From assembly GCA_932182025.1 (NCBI GenBank), contig CAKNXK010000026.1, positions 1 through 38,963 of the forward strand: 38,963 nt of DNA, written 5' to 3'. Origin of the DNA: an uncultured Candidatus Melainabacteria bacterium (GTDB taxonomy: Bacteria > Cyanobacteriota > Vampirovibrionia > Gastranaerophilales > Gastranaerophilaceae). Positions 6,861 through 15,400 of this stretch are shown here, piece by piece. Both the position numbers and the translations under genes were made by a program. Positions within the stretch are counted from its first letter, which is position 1. Every line of letters begins with the position of its first letter. The notes below the pieces were generated by a model. That model did not search any database and was not told the DNA's origin. It was given only the letters and a program-made list of their open reading frames with translations.

Positions 6861-9848
6861 TTAACCTGCAGTTAGTGAGAAGATTTCGTAAATTTCATCA
6901 TCAGAAAGTTCTGTAATAATCTTTTCACCTTCGTAAACGGCAAGGTCTGCTAATTCTTTTTTAGACTTAAGCATCTCATCGATTTTCTCTTCAAAAGTGC
7001 CTAATGTAATCAAACGGTGAACCATAACATTTTTTTCCTGTCCGATACGGTATGTTCTATCGGTTGCTTGATCTTCTACAGCAGGATTCCACCACAAGTC
7101 ATAGTGAATAACGTTTGTTGCACTTGTCAGGTTCAAACCAGTACCGCCGGCTTTCAAAGAAAGTATCATGACTTTTCTGTCTTTATTTGTTTGAAAATCT
7201 TCGATTAGGTTTTCACGTTGAGGCACTGTTAATGACCCGTGGAAGAATGACGGATCTATGCCGCATTCTTCTGCGATAATTTTTGTTAACAAATCTCCCA
7301 TTTCTTTATATTGTGTAAAAATAAGGGTCTTTTCATCATTATCAATAATGTTTTGAACCAAATCAATACATTTTTCTGCTTTACCGGATAAATCTTTTGA
7401 TGTGCCGCCGCTCTTCAAGAACTGATATGGATGGTTACAAATCTGTTTCAAAGCAGTAATCAGTTTAAAGATATTTCCTCTTCTGTTTACACCTGTAAAA
7501 CCGCTGATTTTTTCCATCATTTCATTAAGTGTTTTTTCATAAAGAATAGCCTGTGATTTAGCAAGATAGCAGTAATCGTTCATAACCATTTTTTCCGGAA
7601 GGTCTGAGATTACACTCTTATCTGTTTTTACACGTCTTAATACAAACGGTGAAACAGAAAGTTTTAGTTTTGAAGCTCGAGACTTTTCTTTAAAACGTTC
7701 AATTGGTATTGCATAGCTCTTTTGGAACTCTTTTAAAGAGCCTAAGTAGCCTTTGTTGATAAAGTCAAAGATACTCCACAACTCGGTAAGCCTGTTTTCT
7801 ACAGGAGTACCTGTCATTGCAATCTTAATATCTGATTTCAAAGATTTGATTGCAAGAGTTTGAGCAGTATCAGGATTTTTGATGTTTTGTGCTTCATCAA
7901 CAACAATCATTCCCCAGGTATTATTCTTCATTTCTTCAACATCAATACGCATAATAGCATAAGTTGTAAGAATAACGTCATTTTTCAAATCAAGCTTACG
8001 TTCTAAACCGTGGTAAGTTGCAACTTTCAAACTTGGTGCAAATAATTGTAATTCTTTCATCCAGTTACCCATCAAGGTTGTAGGACAAACTACAAGCACA
8101 GGATTTTTAAGTTTATTTTCTTCTTTAAGTTTAAGAATTAAACTTATTACCTGAATGGTTTTACCTAACCCCATATCGTCTGCCATACAGCATCCAAAAC
8201 CTTTTGAAATATTTGTCCATAACCATTTAAGACCCGTAATCTGATATGGTCTTAAATCACCTAATAAATCCTTTGGTTCTGTTACTTCAACAGGTTTTGC
8301 GAAATCCTTAATAACGTTTGCATAAGCATCATCATAATTGAAATCATAGGCTTGAAGCTGACCTGACATAGAAGCATGAATAAGCTCTAATCGAGTCATT
8401 TTCTTATGATTAGCATTTGTTATTTGTTCATAAAGCTTTTTGCCTTCTGTTTTATCAACAAGAATATACTTGCCGTTATATTGGATTAAGCCTTCATTGC
8501 TTTCTTCAAGAAGCTTGTTGAATTCTTCCAGAGAGATTTTTTCATCACCTAAAGAGACTTCATAAGAGAATTCCAATATATCATCCAGAGAAATTGCGTT
8601 TGATGAAACCGTATTGAATATATTCATCAAATCATCAGAACGTGATGCTTTAACTTTTGCATTAATAGAGGCTCTTGGAATAATGATATTAGTAAGTTCT
8701 TCAGGAAGAATTACTTCTATTTGCGCTTTTTGAAGATAATAAGCTGTTTGTGCAATCAACTTATAAACTTCATTAAGGTTCATAATAAGCGATAACTTGT
8801 CTTCATCTTCAAAAAGAGTTTCTAATTCAGGCATATATCGAAGAGCATAATTAAGCTGTTTTGCTACAATCTTACCTATATCTTCTGTGTCTAAATCCCA
8901 AATTTTATCTTTTTGATAAAGCTCATCAATTAGAATTGTTTCGTTTGTCTTGCGGTTTTTAATATGAACTTTTAATTCAAATTTATCATCACTAACTTTG
9001 CTTACCTTAAAGAATGGAATTAAATCATATTTACCCAAATACAACTCATCAAACCATTGAGCAAAGTTTTCTGCAAGATCTTTACCTTTCATCAAACATC
9101 TTTGTTCTAAATCCTTAAGCATATAATGCCCTGATTTAATATCTTTAAATCTGTAGGCTTTAATTCCTAAGAACTTATAAACAAGATAGTTTAAGTATTC
9201 TCTGGTAAAGTTTTCAACAAAATCCTTTGGTTTTTCACCTTCAATAAACAAATCCTGAGGAATATTATTTTCAAGTTCGTTCATTATTCTTGCGGATTCT
9301 TTGTTAGAAACAATCGGCTCATATACAATCCTAAAAGCACCGCCGCCCGGAGCTTCTCTGCGTTTAACTGTTGGAATAAAGTATAATTTTTCAATCAACT
9401 TCATCGCAAAGTGTGTAAGTTTATTAAAATATGCAAATGTTAGAGTTAGAGATGAAAAATCAACTATTTCTCCAAATCCGCCAAAGTAGTCTAATACCAA
9501 ATCCAATGGCATTTCGTAACCGATTTTGCCGTTGAGTTCTTTTTGTGTAAATCTAAACATTGAACCTTTAGATTTTAGATAAAACTGAAAGTTATTGGTA
9601 GGAGTTACGAAGAACGATAATTTACCTTTTCTATTTATTAGATAGAAATCTGTGTTTCTAACAGGAGAATTAGGGCTCAGGAAAATTCCTTCAAATTCGT
9701 CTTCTACCAGTTGATAAATCAAACTCAATGTGTAGCGAAAATCTTTGTTTTTAAATCCGTTAGGGTTTTCGCTAAGATTGTAGAAAAATTCATCAACATT
9801 ATTTTTCTTTAATGATAAATCTATATCTAAAGGTTTTGTTTCTGTCAT
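6861..9848 (-). CDS. SNF2-family DNA helicase/translocase
   Basis: 995-residue SWI2/SNF2 ATPase. The N-terminal ~510 residues form a long accessory region of the bacterial SNF2-associated type. The helicase core follows: motif I MADDMGLGKT near 555-563, motif II VVDEAQN near 650, motif III MTGTPVENR, then the second RecA domain with SLKAGGTGLN, YDLWWNP and DRTYRIGQ. Such proteins remodel protein-DNA or RNA-polymerase complexes (RapA/HepA relatives); the exact role is unknown. The start lies 7 bp after the gpmI stop and its ribosome site AAGGAA overlaps that region, so it is the second gene of the gpmI operon. Confidence 0.92.
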   Translation of the reverse strand: MTETKPLDIDLSLKKNNVDEFFYNLSENPNGFKNKDFRYTLSLIYQLVEDEFEGIFLSPNSPVRNTDFYLINRKGKLSFFVTPTNNFQFYLKSKGSMFRFTQKELNGKIGYEMPLDLVLDYFGGFGEIVDFSSLTLTFAYFNKLTHFAMKLIEKLYFIPTVKRREAPGGGAFRIVYEPIVSNKESARIMNELENNIPQDLFIEGEKPKDFVENFTREYLNYLVYKFLGIKAYRFKDIKSGHYMLKDLEQRCLMKGKDLAENFAQWFDELYLGKYDLIPFFKVSKVSDDKFELKVHIKNRKTNETILIDELYQKDKIWDLDTEDIGKIVAKQLNYALRYMPELETLFEDEDKLSLIMNLNEVYKLIAQTAYYLQKAQIEVILPEELTNIIIPRASINAKVKASRSDDLMNIFNTVSSNAISLDDILEFSYEVSLGDEKISLEEFNKLLEESNEGLIQYNGKYILVDKTEGKKLYEQITNANHKKMTRLELIHASMSGQLQAYDFNYDDAYANVIKDFAKPVEVTEPKDLLGDLRPYQITGLKWLWTNISKGFGCCMADDMGLGKTIQVISLILKLKEENKLKNPVLVVCPTTLMGNWMKELQLFAPSLKVATYHGLERKLDLKNDVILTTYAIMRIDVEEMKNNTWGMIVVDEAQNIKNPDTAQTLAIKSLKSDIKIAMTGTPVENRLTELWSIFDFINKGYLGSLKEFQKSYAIPIERFKEKSRASKLKLSVSPFVLRRVKTDKSVISDLPEKMVMNDYCYLAKSQAILYEKTLNEMMEKISGFTGVNRRGNIFKLITALKQICNHPYQFLKSGGTSKDLSGKAEKCIDLVQNIIDNDEKTLIFTQYKEMGDLLTKIIAEECGIDPSFFHGSLTVPQRENLIEDFQTNKDRKVMILSLKAGGTGLNLTSATNVIHYDLWWNPAVEDQATDRTYRIGQEKNVMVHRLITLGTFEEKIDEMLKSKKELADLAVYEGEKIITELSDDEIYEIFSLTAG

Positions 9849-9855
9849 TTTTTTC

Positions 9856-11382
9856 TTATTCCTTAATCAAGCTTCCGCAACTCATTTCTTCAGGAATTTG
9901 AATTCCCATAATTTCCAAAACTGTTGGAGCAACGTTGCATAGAGCGCCGTCTTCTTTAAGTTCAATAGCTTTTGGAGGATTGATTATAACAAAAGGAACT
10001 TCGTTTGTAGTGTGAGCTGTTTGCGGTTTGCCTGTTGATTCATCAACCATTGTTTCAGCGTTGCCGTGGTCAGCTGTTAGAAGCATTGTTACTCCATATT
10101 CTTTACATTTATCAGCAATTTTACCAACGCATTTATCAACAACTTTACAAGCTTTTGTAGCAGCTTCAATATTTCCTGTATGACCAACCATATCAGGGTT
10201 AGCAAAGTTTACAAGAATAAATTCATAATCTTTGTTTTCAATAGCCCCAAGAACATTTTCACAAACTTCAGGTGCACTCATTTCAGGCTGCAAATCATAA
10301 GTTGCAACTTTAGGTGAAGCAACAAGTTTACGTGTTTCATGAGGCTGCGGTTCATCAATACCGCCGTTAAAGAAGAATGTAACGTGAGCATATTTTTCAG
10401 TTTCCGCAGTTCTGAATTGGTTAACTCCGTTTGCTTCCAAGACATCTCCTAAAATATTTGTAAGTTTTGTTTTAGGGAATGCAACAGGGAATGTGAAAGT
10501 TGCTTCATAGCTTGTCATTGTACAGTAATAAATATTTTTAAGCACTTTCTTTCTTTCAAATCCGTCAAAATCAGCGAAATTAACAGCTTTAGTAATTTCA
10601 CGGGCTCTGTCAGGTCTGTAGTTGAAGAAAATAATTGCATCATTATCGTGAATTCTTGAATCGTCTCCTCCGATTACGGTTGGAAGAACGAATTCGTCTG
10701 TTTCGCCTTTTTCATAAGACTTTTTAACCCCTTCAATTGCTGAATCAGCTTTTTCACCTTCGCCAAGAAGAAGTGCATTATAGCCTTTTTCAACTCTTTC
10801 CCAGCGGTTATCTCTATCCATAATGTAGTATCTTCCGATAACTGTTGCAACAGGCGGCAAGCTTAGTTTTGCAAGTTCTGCTTCAACAGTTTCTAAGTAT
10901 TCGCAAGCGCTTGCAGGAGGTGTATCACGACCGTCAAGGAATGCATGTACATAAACTTTTGTAAGACCTTGTTTTGCAGCTAATTGAATTAATGCAAGCA
11001 AGTGGTCTAAAGAAGAGTGAACTCCGCCGGTTGAAACAAGTCCGTATATATGAAGTGCAGAATTGTTCTTTTTAGCGTGTTCAATAGCTTCTAAGAATTT
11101 TTCGTTTTCAAAGAATGAGCCGTCTTTAATTGCATTATTGATTTTTGATAAATCTTGATAAACAATTCTTCCGGCACCAAGGTTAAGGTGACCAACTTCA
11201 CTGTTACCCATTTGCCCTGCAGGAAGTCCTACAAACTCTCCGTCAGCGTGAATTATAGTCGAAATTTCTTCTTTGATTAATTTTGGAACATTAACTGGAT
11301 GAGAAAGTTTTGTTGCGTCGTATTTTTCAGATCCTTTTGAAATACCCCATCCGTCCATTATGCATAATAAAACTCGATTCAT
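9856..11382 (-). CDS. gpmI: Phosphoglycerate mutase, 2,3-bisphosphoglycerate-independent
   Basis: 508-residue cytoplasmic glycolytic enzyme converting 3-phosphoglycerate to 2-phosphoglycerate with two Mn ions. It starts with the metal-binding MDGWG. The catalytic serine is in GNSEVGHLNLGAG, and LDGRDTPPAS and the C-terminal TADHGNAE metal motif are present. Full length for the family. The ATG has an AGGGGAG ribosome site 5-9 nt upstream. It is the first gene of an operon with the SNF2 helicase and has its own strong promoter in the gap after flagellin 1. Confidence 0.97.
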   Translation of the reverse strand: MNRVLLCIMDGWGISKGSEKYDATKLSHPVNVPKLIKEEISTIIHADGEFVGLPAGQMGNSEVGHLNLGAGRIVYQDLSKINNAIKDGSFFENEKFLEAIEHAKKNNSALHIYGLVSTGGVHSSLDHLLALIQLAAKQGLTKVYVHAFLDGRDTPPASACEYLETVEAELAKLSLPPVATVIGRYYIMDRDNRWERVEKGYNALLLGEGEKADSAIEGVKKSYEKGETDEFVLPTVIGGDDSRIHDNDAIIFFNYRPDRAREITKAVNFADFDGFERKKVLKNIYYCTMTSYEATFTFPVAFPKTKLTNILGDVLEANGVNQFRTAETEKYAHVTFFFNGGIDEPQPHETRKLVASPKVATYDLQPEMSAPEVCENVLGAIENKDYEFILVNFANPDMVGHTGNIEAATKACKVVDKCVGKIADKCKEYGVTMLLTADHGNAETMVDESTGKPQTAHTTNEVPFVIINPPKAIELKEDGALCNVAPTVLEIMGIQIPEEMSCGSLIKE

Positions 11383-11415
11383 TTTAATCTCCCCTAATAT
11401 ATTTTTAACCTATAC

Positions 11416-11444
11416 AATATATGACAAACATAGGGGCATGTCAA
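11416..11444 (-). promoter_or_regulatory. Sigma70-type promoter of gpmI
   Basis: On the minus strand, TTGACA (11439-11444) is followed after exactly 17 nt by TATATT (11416-11421). It lies between the flagellin 1 stop and the gpmI ribosome site, and is the best consensus promoter in the window. Confidence 0.75.
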
Positions 11445-11447
11445 TTC

Positions 11448-13466
11448 CTAAATCAATTGCAGAGCGAGTGATGGGCTTTGATTTGCTGTAGCTAACAGTG
11501 TAGCACTTGCCTGTTGTAAGATTTGCTGGCGAATGTATTCAGAAGAAACATCAGCAATGTCAGCATCTTTTAAAGTAGAACGCGAAGAGCTTAGATTTTC
11601 ATAGTGAGTAGATATTTCTTCAAGAGCGGATTCAAGACGATTTTCTATAGAGCCGAGATTTGTTTGTATTTCACTAACTCTAGCGATATAGTTATCAATA
11701 ATGCTTAAAGCTTTGTTGGATTGCAAACCAAGGGTAAAAATGTCTTTAAGTCCGCCAAGTACGAATAAAGAATTAAGTTGTATTTGAGAGTTTTCATCAG
11801 CATTAATTCCGACTTGCAAACTAATATTAAGACTTGCGTCTTGAACATTTTCCAGAACAGCATTTCCAAAGCCTGCGGGTTCACCACCGCTGTAAGTGCA
11901 ATTTTTGAAGGTTTGAGTGCTCACTTCATCTGACCCAACCAGACTTCCCGTATTTGATTGACCACTTACCTTGCCTACAAAATGACAATTGTTGATAATA
12001 CCATTTCCGCAGTCCAACACGCCAATAAGACCTCCGACCATTTCTGTCCCTTCGACATTTCCGACAACATAGCAATTTTCTACCAGCAACGAATTATAGT
12101 TCCATCCAATATTTCCAAATATTCCCCCTGTTTCTTCTGCACCTATAATATTACCTGTATAATGTGAATTTGTAATTTTGCGATTGCCTCCTGACCCGTC
12201 GCCTAAATTTCCTATTATTCCTCCGGCAACCCTTCCCGTACAAATAATATTCCCTGTCGCAAAACAATTATCAACAGAGGCACTCCCGCTGCCAATTACT
12301 CCGCCCCCATTTATATCAGTAGTAATATTCCCTGTCGCAAAACAATTTGTAACCATTAAACCATTAGTTCCTGCCCCGATTAATCCTCCGGCGTTTCCAT
12401 GATTTTTGACTTCCCCTGTTGCATAACAATATTCAACATTGGATGTTCCTACCCCATCTGCATTAGCATATCCGATTAATCCTCCGGAGTTTCCAATGTC
12501 TGCAGTTACGTTAACTTTAGCATAACAGTTGCTAACATTTATTTTTTCATAATTAAGACCGACTAAAGGACCAATATTTCCGTTAGTTGTACTAATATTT
12601 CCACTTTCAATTCCGAGATTTTTAATAGTTGCATTTTTCCCGGCACCAATTAAACCTCTGCAAGGTTTAGTAGAATTAATAACTAAATTAGAAATTTTAT
12701 ATCCGTTCCCATCCAATGTACTGCTAAACCTATTATTATCATTTCCATATCCATTATTACCGCCAATTGGTATCCATCCTTCACCGGAAGCATAATCACT
12801 TAAGTCAATATCCGCAGCAAGAACGAACTCACTACCTGCGGTAATTCTTCCGGCATTCTGCATTCTGGCAAGCTTAGCTAACTCATCCGCAGTAGATATA
12901 GAATACGTGCCTTTAGCAAGTTTAGTTGTTTCATTAACACTTTCCATCTTTATCATAGAGCTGGTGTCACGTTTTACAACATCTTGCAAGAAACCCTGCT
13001 CATTGACTTCAAGTCCGCTTGCCCCGACATTTCCTTCATCAATTGGCGATTTTCCAAATAACTTTTGTCCGTTGTACTCAGCATTGTTTTTGATTCTATA
13101 CATTTCCTCAATAATAGCTTTAGCTTCAGTGTTGATAGCATTAATAGACTGTTTCCCATAAGTCCCATTAGCAGCCTGTTCGGCTAAAGCGCGTAATCTG
13201 TTAAGATTACTGGAAATAACACTTAAAGTATCATCAGCAGTTCTTACTAAATCCATACCCATAGCAGTATTATCCTCAGCAACTTGATAAGCTCCGATTT
13301 TTGTAGTCATATCAGTAGCAATAGCATAATTAGCTGCATTGTCTTTAGCATGGTTGATTTTATATCCCGTAGTCATTCTCTCTATTGCTTGGTTAAGCAA
13401 TAGAGTAGAATTATTAAGTGAGCGTTGAGCAATTAGACTAGAGAGATTAGTATTTATACTAAGCAC
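11448..13466 (-). CDS. Chimeric flagellin 1 with GLUG-repeat insert
   Basis: 672 residues, starting at GTG with a strong AGAGGAGAG ribosome site. Residues 1-140 are a flagellin N-terminal (D0/D1) domain, including ERMTTGYKINHAKDNAA. Residues about 545-672 are the flagellin C-terminal domain ending ATANQSPSLALQLI. The hypervariable middle (about 190-540) is replaced by a repeat domain. Units such as NCFATGNI, NAGGLIGAG and GTEMVGGLIG match the GLUG motif of secreted adhesins and M26-type peptidases, and form a probable beta-solenoid with regularly placed Cys-Tyr/Phe positions. I infer a filament subunit displaying an adhesin-like domain. No other flagellar structural gene is nearby. It is paralogous to the gene at 32557-36618 and shares its promoter element, poly-G leader and GTG start. 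Confidence 0.9.
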   Translation of the reverse strand: MLSINTNLSSLIAQRSLNNSTLLLNQAIERMTTGYKINHAKDNAANYAIATDMTTKIGAYQVAEDNTAMGMDLVRTADDTLSVISSNLNRLRALAEQAANGTYGKQSINAINTEAKAIIEEMYRIKNNAEYNGQKLFGKSPIDEGNVGASGLEVNEQGFLQDVVKRDTSSMIKMESVNETTKLAKGTYSISTADELAKLARMQNAGRITAGSEFVLAADIDLSDYASGEGWIPIGGNNGYGNDNNRFSSTLDGNGYKISNLVINSTKPCRGLIGAGKNATIKNLGIESGNISTTNGNIGPLVGLNYEKINVSNCYAKVNVTADIGNSGGLIGYANADGVGTSNVEYCYATGEVKNHGNAGGLIGAGTNGLMVTNCFATGNITTDINGGGVIGSGSASVDNCFATGNIICTGRVAGGIIGNLGDGSGGNRKITNSHYTGNIIGAEETGGIFGNIGWNYNSLLVENCYVVGNVEGTEMVGGLIGVLDCGNGIINNCHFVGKVSGQSNTGSLVGSDEVSTQTFKNCTYSGGEPAGFGNAVLENVQDASLNISLQVGINADENSQIQLNSLFVLGGLKDIFTLGLQSNKALSIIDNYIARVSEIQTNLGSIENRLESALEEISTHYENLSSSRSTLKDADIADVSSEYIRQQILQQASATLLATANQSPSLALQLI

Positions 13467-13590
13467 AATAACTCTCCTCTAAGTCAGTTGTAGAGCGGGT
13501 TTTACCCCCCCCCCCCCGACTTAAAACGGGGCGTAGCAAGAGAGCTTCAACGCTATATGATTGTTTGTTGATTTGTTGGAACATACTCAT
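13459..13590 (-). CDS. Leader ORF 1 running through the poly-G tract
   Basis: 43-codon ORF, starting MSMFQQINKQSYSVEALLL, that crosses the 13-G tract as RGGGG and ends KTRSTTDLEESYCA. Its TAG at 13459-13461 lies inside the flagellin 1 start region: GTGCTTAG contains both the flagellin GTG and the leader stop. The ATG sits 27 nt after a TATAAT, as in the leader ORF before flagellin 2. Only this tract length modulo 3 allows the coupling overlap. With one more G it would stop right after the tract (TAA at 13502-13504); with one fewer it would stop in the ribosome-site region. Its paralogue has the same TRSTT, D/S, LE peptide in the corresponding frame. Not recognised in any family; likely a coupling leader rather than a working protein. 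Confidence 0.6.
   Translation of the reverse strand: MSMFQQINKQSYSVEALLLRPVLSRGGGGKTRSTTDLEESYCA
13477..13495 (-). promoter_or_regulatory. Conserved leader hairpin before flagellin 1
   Basis: On the mRNA strand, CTCTA and TAGAG pair around a 9-nt loop. The 3' arm runs directly into the ribosome-binding sequence AGAGGAG, so the hairpin could mask it. The same stem with a 9-nt loop precedes flagellin 2. A ribosome translating leader ORF 1 would pass through and open it. The regulatory role is inferred. Confidence 0.5.
13505..13517 (-). repeat. Poly-G tract (13 G on coding strand), candidate phase-variation switch
   Basis: Uninterrupted run of 13 C on the plus strand (G on the mRNA), 38 nt upstream of the flagellin 1 start, in an otherwise AT-rich gap. 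Runs this long are prone to slipped-strand length change. It lies inside leader ORF 1, so length sets where that ORF ends. Its exact length in an assembly is uncertain. Confidence 0.85.
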
Positions 13591-13616
13591 TATTCGACAT
13601 CCATATCTATACTATC

Positions 13617-13645
13617 ATTATACTTTATATATGCCTTATTTTAAA
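13617..13645 (-). promoter_or_regulatory. Candidate promoter of leader ORF 1/flagellin 1
   Basis: Minus-strand TTTAAA (13640-13645), 17-nt spacer, TATAAT (13617-13622). The TATAAT lies 27 nt before the leader ORF ATG; the flagellin 2 locus has a TATAAT 28 nt before its leader ORF ATG. The alternative promoter is the conserved element just upstream (13652-13679). Confidence 0.5.
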
Positions 13646-13651
13646 TAATGA

Positions 13652-13679
13652 ATAACAAATTTTACATAAATTGTTACAA
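13652..13679 (-). promoter_or_regulatory. Conserved element TTGTAACAAT-N12-TGTTAT, copy 1
   Basis: The minus strand reads TTGTAACAAT, 12 variable bases, TGTTAT. The same two blocks with identical spacing occur at 32518-32545 and 36830-36857, each upstream of a minus-strand gene. Twelve nt after TGTTAT, a related ATAWGG block also recurs. It could be a dedicated promoter (-35-like TTGTAA, 16 nt, -10-like TGTTAT) or the site of a common regulator; the near-palindrome TTGTAACAA suits the latter. Confidence 0.6.
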
Positions 13680-13684
13680 TTTGT

Positions 13685-14200
13685 TTAATAATTCTTAATA
13701 AACGATACTTTTTTACCGCCATAGTTTTTTTCTTTGATTAGAACAAATGAACCGATATTTATATCTTCTGAATGTTCTGCAATAATTATTGAATTCGATT
13801 TGATTCTTTCAAATATTTTTTCATAAATCCCGCTCAAATAAGGCGGATCAATATAGATTACATCATAATTATTATCAACTTTTTCTATTAGTTTTAAACT
13901 GTCCCCTATTTTTAAATTAGGAGCTAGTTTCAGTGTAGTGTAATTCTTTTTTATAACCTGAGCTGCTTTTGGATTTTTTTCAAAAACAAGAACTTCATCA
14001 AATCCTCTTGATAAAGCTTCCAGTCCCATAATGCCGGAACCGCCGAAAACATCTAAAAAAGTTTTACCTTCAAAATCGCCGATAATAGAAAATAAAGTAT
14101 TGAACACACCCATCCTTACCTTAGAAAGAGTAGGTCTGGTTATTTTTTCATCAGGAGCAGATATTTTACGCCCTTTGTATTTACCCCCTGTAATTATCAT
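13685..14200 (-). CDS. rsmD: 16S rRNA (guanine(966)-N2)-methyltransferase
   Basis: 171-residue Rossmann methyltransferase of the RsmD family, methylating 16S rRNA during small-subunit assembly. Visible are the N-terminal GGKYKGRKI, the AdoMet-binding DVFGGSGIMGLEALSRG, and the catalytic DPPYLSG typical of N2-guanine methyltransferases. Slightly shorter than E. coli RsmD but complete. It overlaps the upstream bioD-like gene by ATGA (4 bp), so the two form one operon. The flagellin 1 leader region starts right after its stop. Confidence 0.92.
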   Translation of the reverse strand: MIITGGKYKGRKISAPDEKITRPTLSKVRMGVFNTLFSIIGDFEGKTFLDVFGGSGIMGLEALSRGFDEVLVFEKNPKAAQVIKKNYTTLKLAPNLKIGDSLKLIEKVDNNYDVIYIDPPYLSGIYEKIFERIKSNSIIIAEHSEDINIGSFVLIKEKNYGGKKVSFIKNY

Positions 14201-14916
14201 TGGCTGAATTCCAGTTTCTCTATTTTAACTTTAAAAATGCTTTCAATATCAATGCCGTTTAAAATTCCTGTAATCAGCTCTTCAGGAATAATTTTTTCAC
14301 CAAGATAAGGCATGAGGCCTAATATATTCACATTTGAATATTCTTCAATAACTCTTGTTATTGAAGTAAGCAGCGTTTTAGAACAATCTTGATGTATATT
14401 GTTTATAACAACTCCTCTGATTTCAAGTCCTTTTTCTTGTGCAGTATATATAGAAAGCAGTGTGTCATTTATGGAGTCTTCTTTTGGAGTAACAATAAAA
14501 AGACAAGGTGCTTGGATACGTTTTACTAAATCAACAGTTTGGGCAGATGTAGCAAGCGGACTTAACAAACCGCTGTCACCGTCCACAATTGTACAATCAG
14601 AAGCATATATGATTTTTGAGTACTCGCCGTTAATTAGTTCAATATCAATAGCTTCATTTTCGGCTTCTGCTGCAATTAAAGGCTCAGATTTTGTCTTAAA
14701 CATATATGTGTAATGAGTATTAATATAAGGGTCAATACTTTTTACAAAAGATATGTCCGGTGATTGAACAAAACCGTTAATTTCAACTCCGCCTGTTTGT
14801 ATAGGTTTATAAACAGATGTTGAATAACCAAGGCTTTGCATAGTTGCAGCAATACCTGATGCAATAAATGTTTTTCCGTCGCCATGCTTGGCTGATGTTA
14901 CATAAAGATTTAGCAT
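14197..14916 (-). CDS. bioD: Dethiobiotin synthetase-like ATPase
   Basis: 239-residue P-loop protein of the BioD/AAA_26 group. The N-terminus MLNLYVTSAKHGDGKT carries the nucleotide site (GDGKT) in the usual BioD position, followed by VYKPIQTGG, the BioD-type substrate lysine/Thr segment. Later motifs VDGDSGLLSPL and GVVINN also fit. BioD closes the ureido ring of dethiobiotin from DAPA, CO2 and ATP. No other biotin genes are nearby, and some BioD-like ATPases have other roles (cobyric-acid-type or Pta N-domains), so the symbol is tentative. The ATG follows an AGGAT ribosome site. First gene of the operon with rsmD. Confidence 0.75.
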   Translation of the reverse strand: MLNLYVTSAKHGDGKTFIASGIAATMQSLGYSTSVYKPIQTGGVEINGFVQSPDISFVKSIDPYINTHYTYMFKTKSEPLIAAEAENEAIDIELINGEYSKIIYASDCTIVDGDSGLLSPLATSAQTVDLVKRIQAPCLFIVTPKEDSINDTLLSIYTAQEKGLEIRGVVINNIHQDCSKTLLTSITRVIEEYSNVNILGLMPYLGEKIIPEELITGILNGIDIESIFKVKIEKLEFSQ

Positions 14917-14943
14917 AGTTCTATCCTAGCATTATTTTAAAAA

Positions 14944-14973
14944 TTGGACAAGATGAGGAAATTATTATATAAT
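14944..14973 (+). promoter_or_regulatory. Promoter of the small acidic protein gene
   Basis: TTGGAC (14944-14949), 18-nt spacer and TATAAT (14968-14973), followed by AGGAGGG just before the ATG at 15011. Confidence 0.65.
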
Positions 14974-15010
14974 CGTTTTATAGATTTTAGATATTGTTAT
15001 AGGAGGGCCT

Positions 15011-15394
15011 ATGAAAGAAGAATTTACAACAAATGCAAGAAGATGGTATGACAAAGATCCTGTTTTATCTTCTGCAATGAAGACTCTTGAAGAATCTGAT
15101 GACGAAGCTCAGATTAAAATAGCGCTTAATCTTATTAAAATTATTACAGAACACAATATTTCAAACTCTGAATATGAATCAGTTGAAGATATTGTATCTG
15201 CAACTGAAGATATTCTAGAAAACACTAAAAAAGGACGTTGGTATGACTTGGACGGAACTCTAAGAACTGCAATAAGTCTTCTTCAAAACTGTCCTGAATC
15301 AACAAGACACGAAATTGCAAAGCAAATGGCAAAAAATGTTATTGAAATCATCAAAAAAGAAGAAGATGACGAGGATGAGGAAACAGAAGAATAA
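15011..15394 (+). CDS. Small acidic protein with internal duplication, unknown function
   Basis: 127-residue soluble, mainly helical protein that I do not recognise. The segment RRWYDKDPVLSSAMKTLEE (about 10-28) recurs as GRWYDLDGTLRTAISLLQN (about 76-94), so the protein is a tandem duplication of a ~60-residue helical unit. The last ~12 residues are almost all Glu/Asp. It has a near-perfect AGGAGGG ribosome site and a good promoter, suggesting solid expression. Monocistronic, divergent from bioD and convergent with the glycosyltransferase. Confidence 0.85.
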   Translation: MKEEFTTNARRWYDKDPVLSSAMKTLEESDDEAQIKIALNLIKIITEHNISNSEYESVEDIVSATEDILENTKKGRWYDLDGTLRTAISLLQNCPESTRHEIAKQMAKNVIEIIKKEEDDEDEETEE

Positions 15395-15400
15395 TGAATA

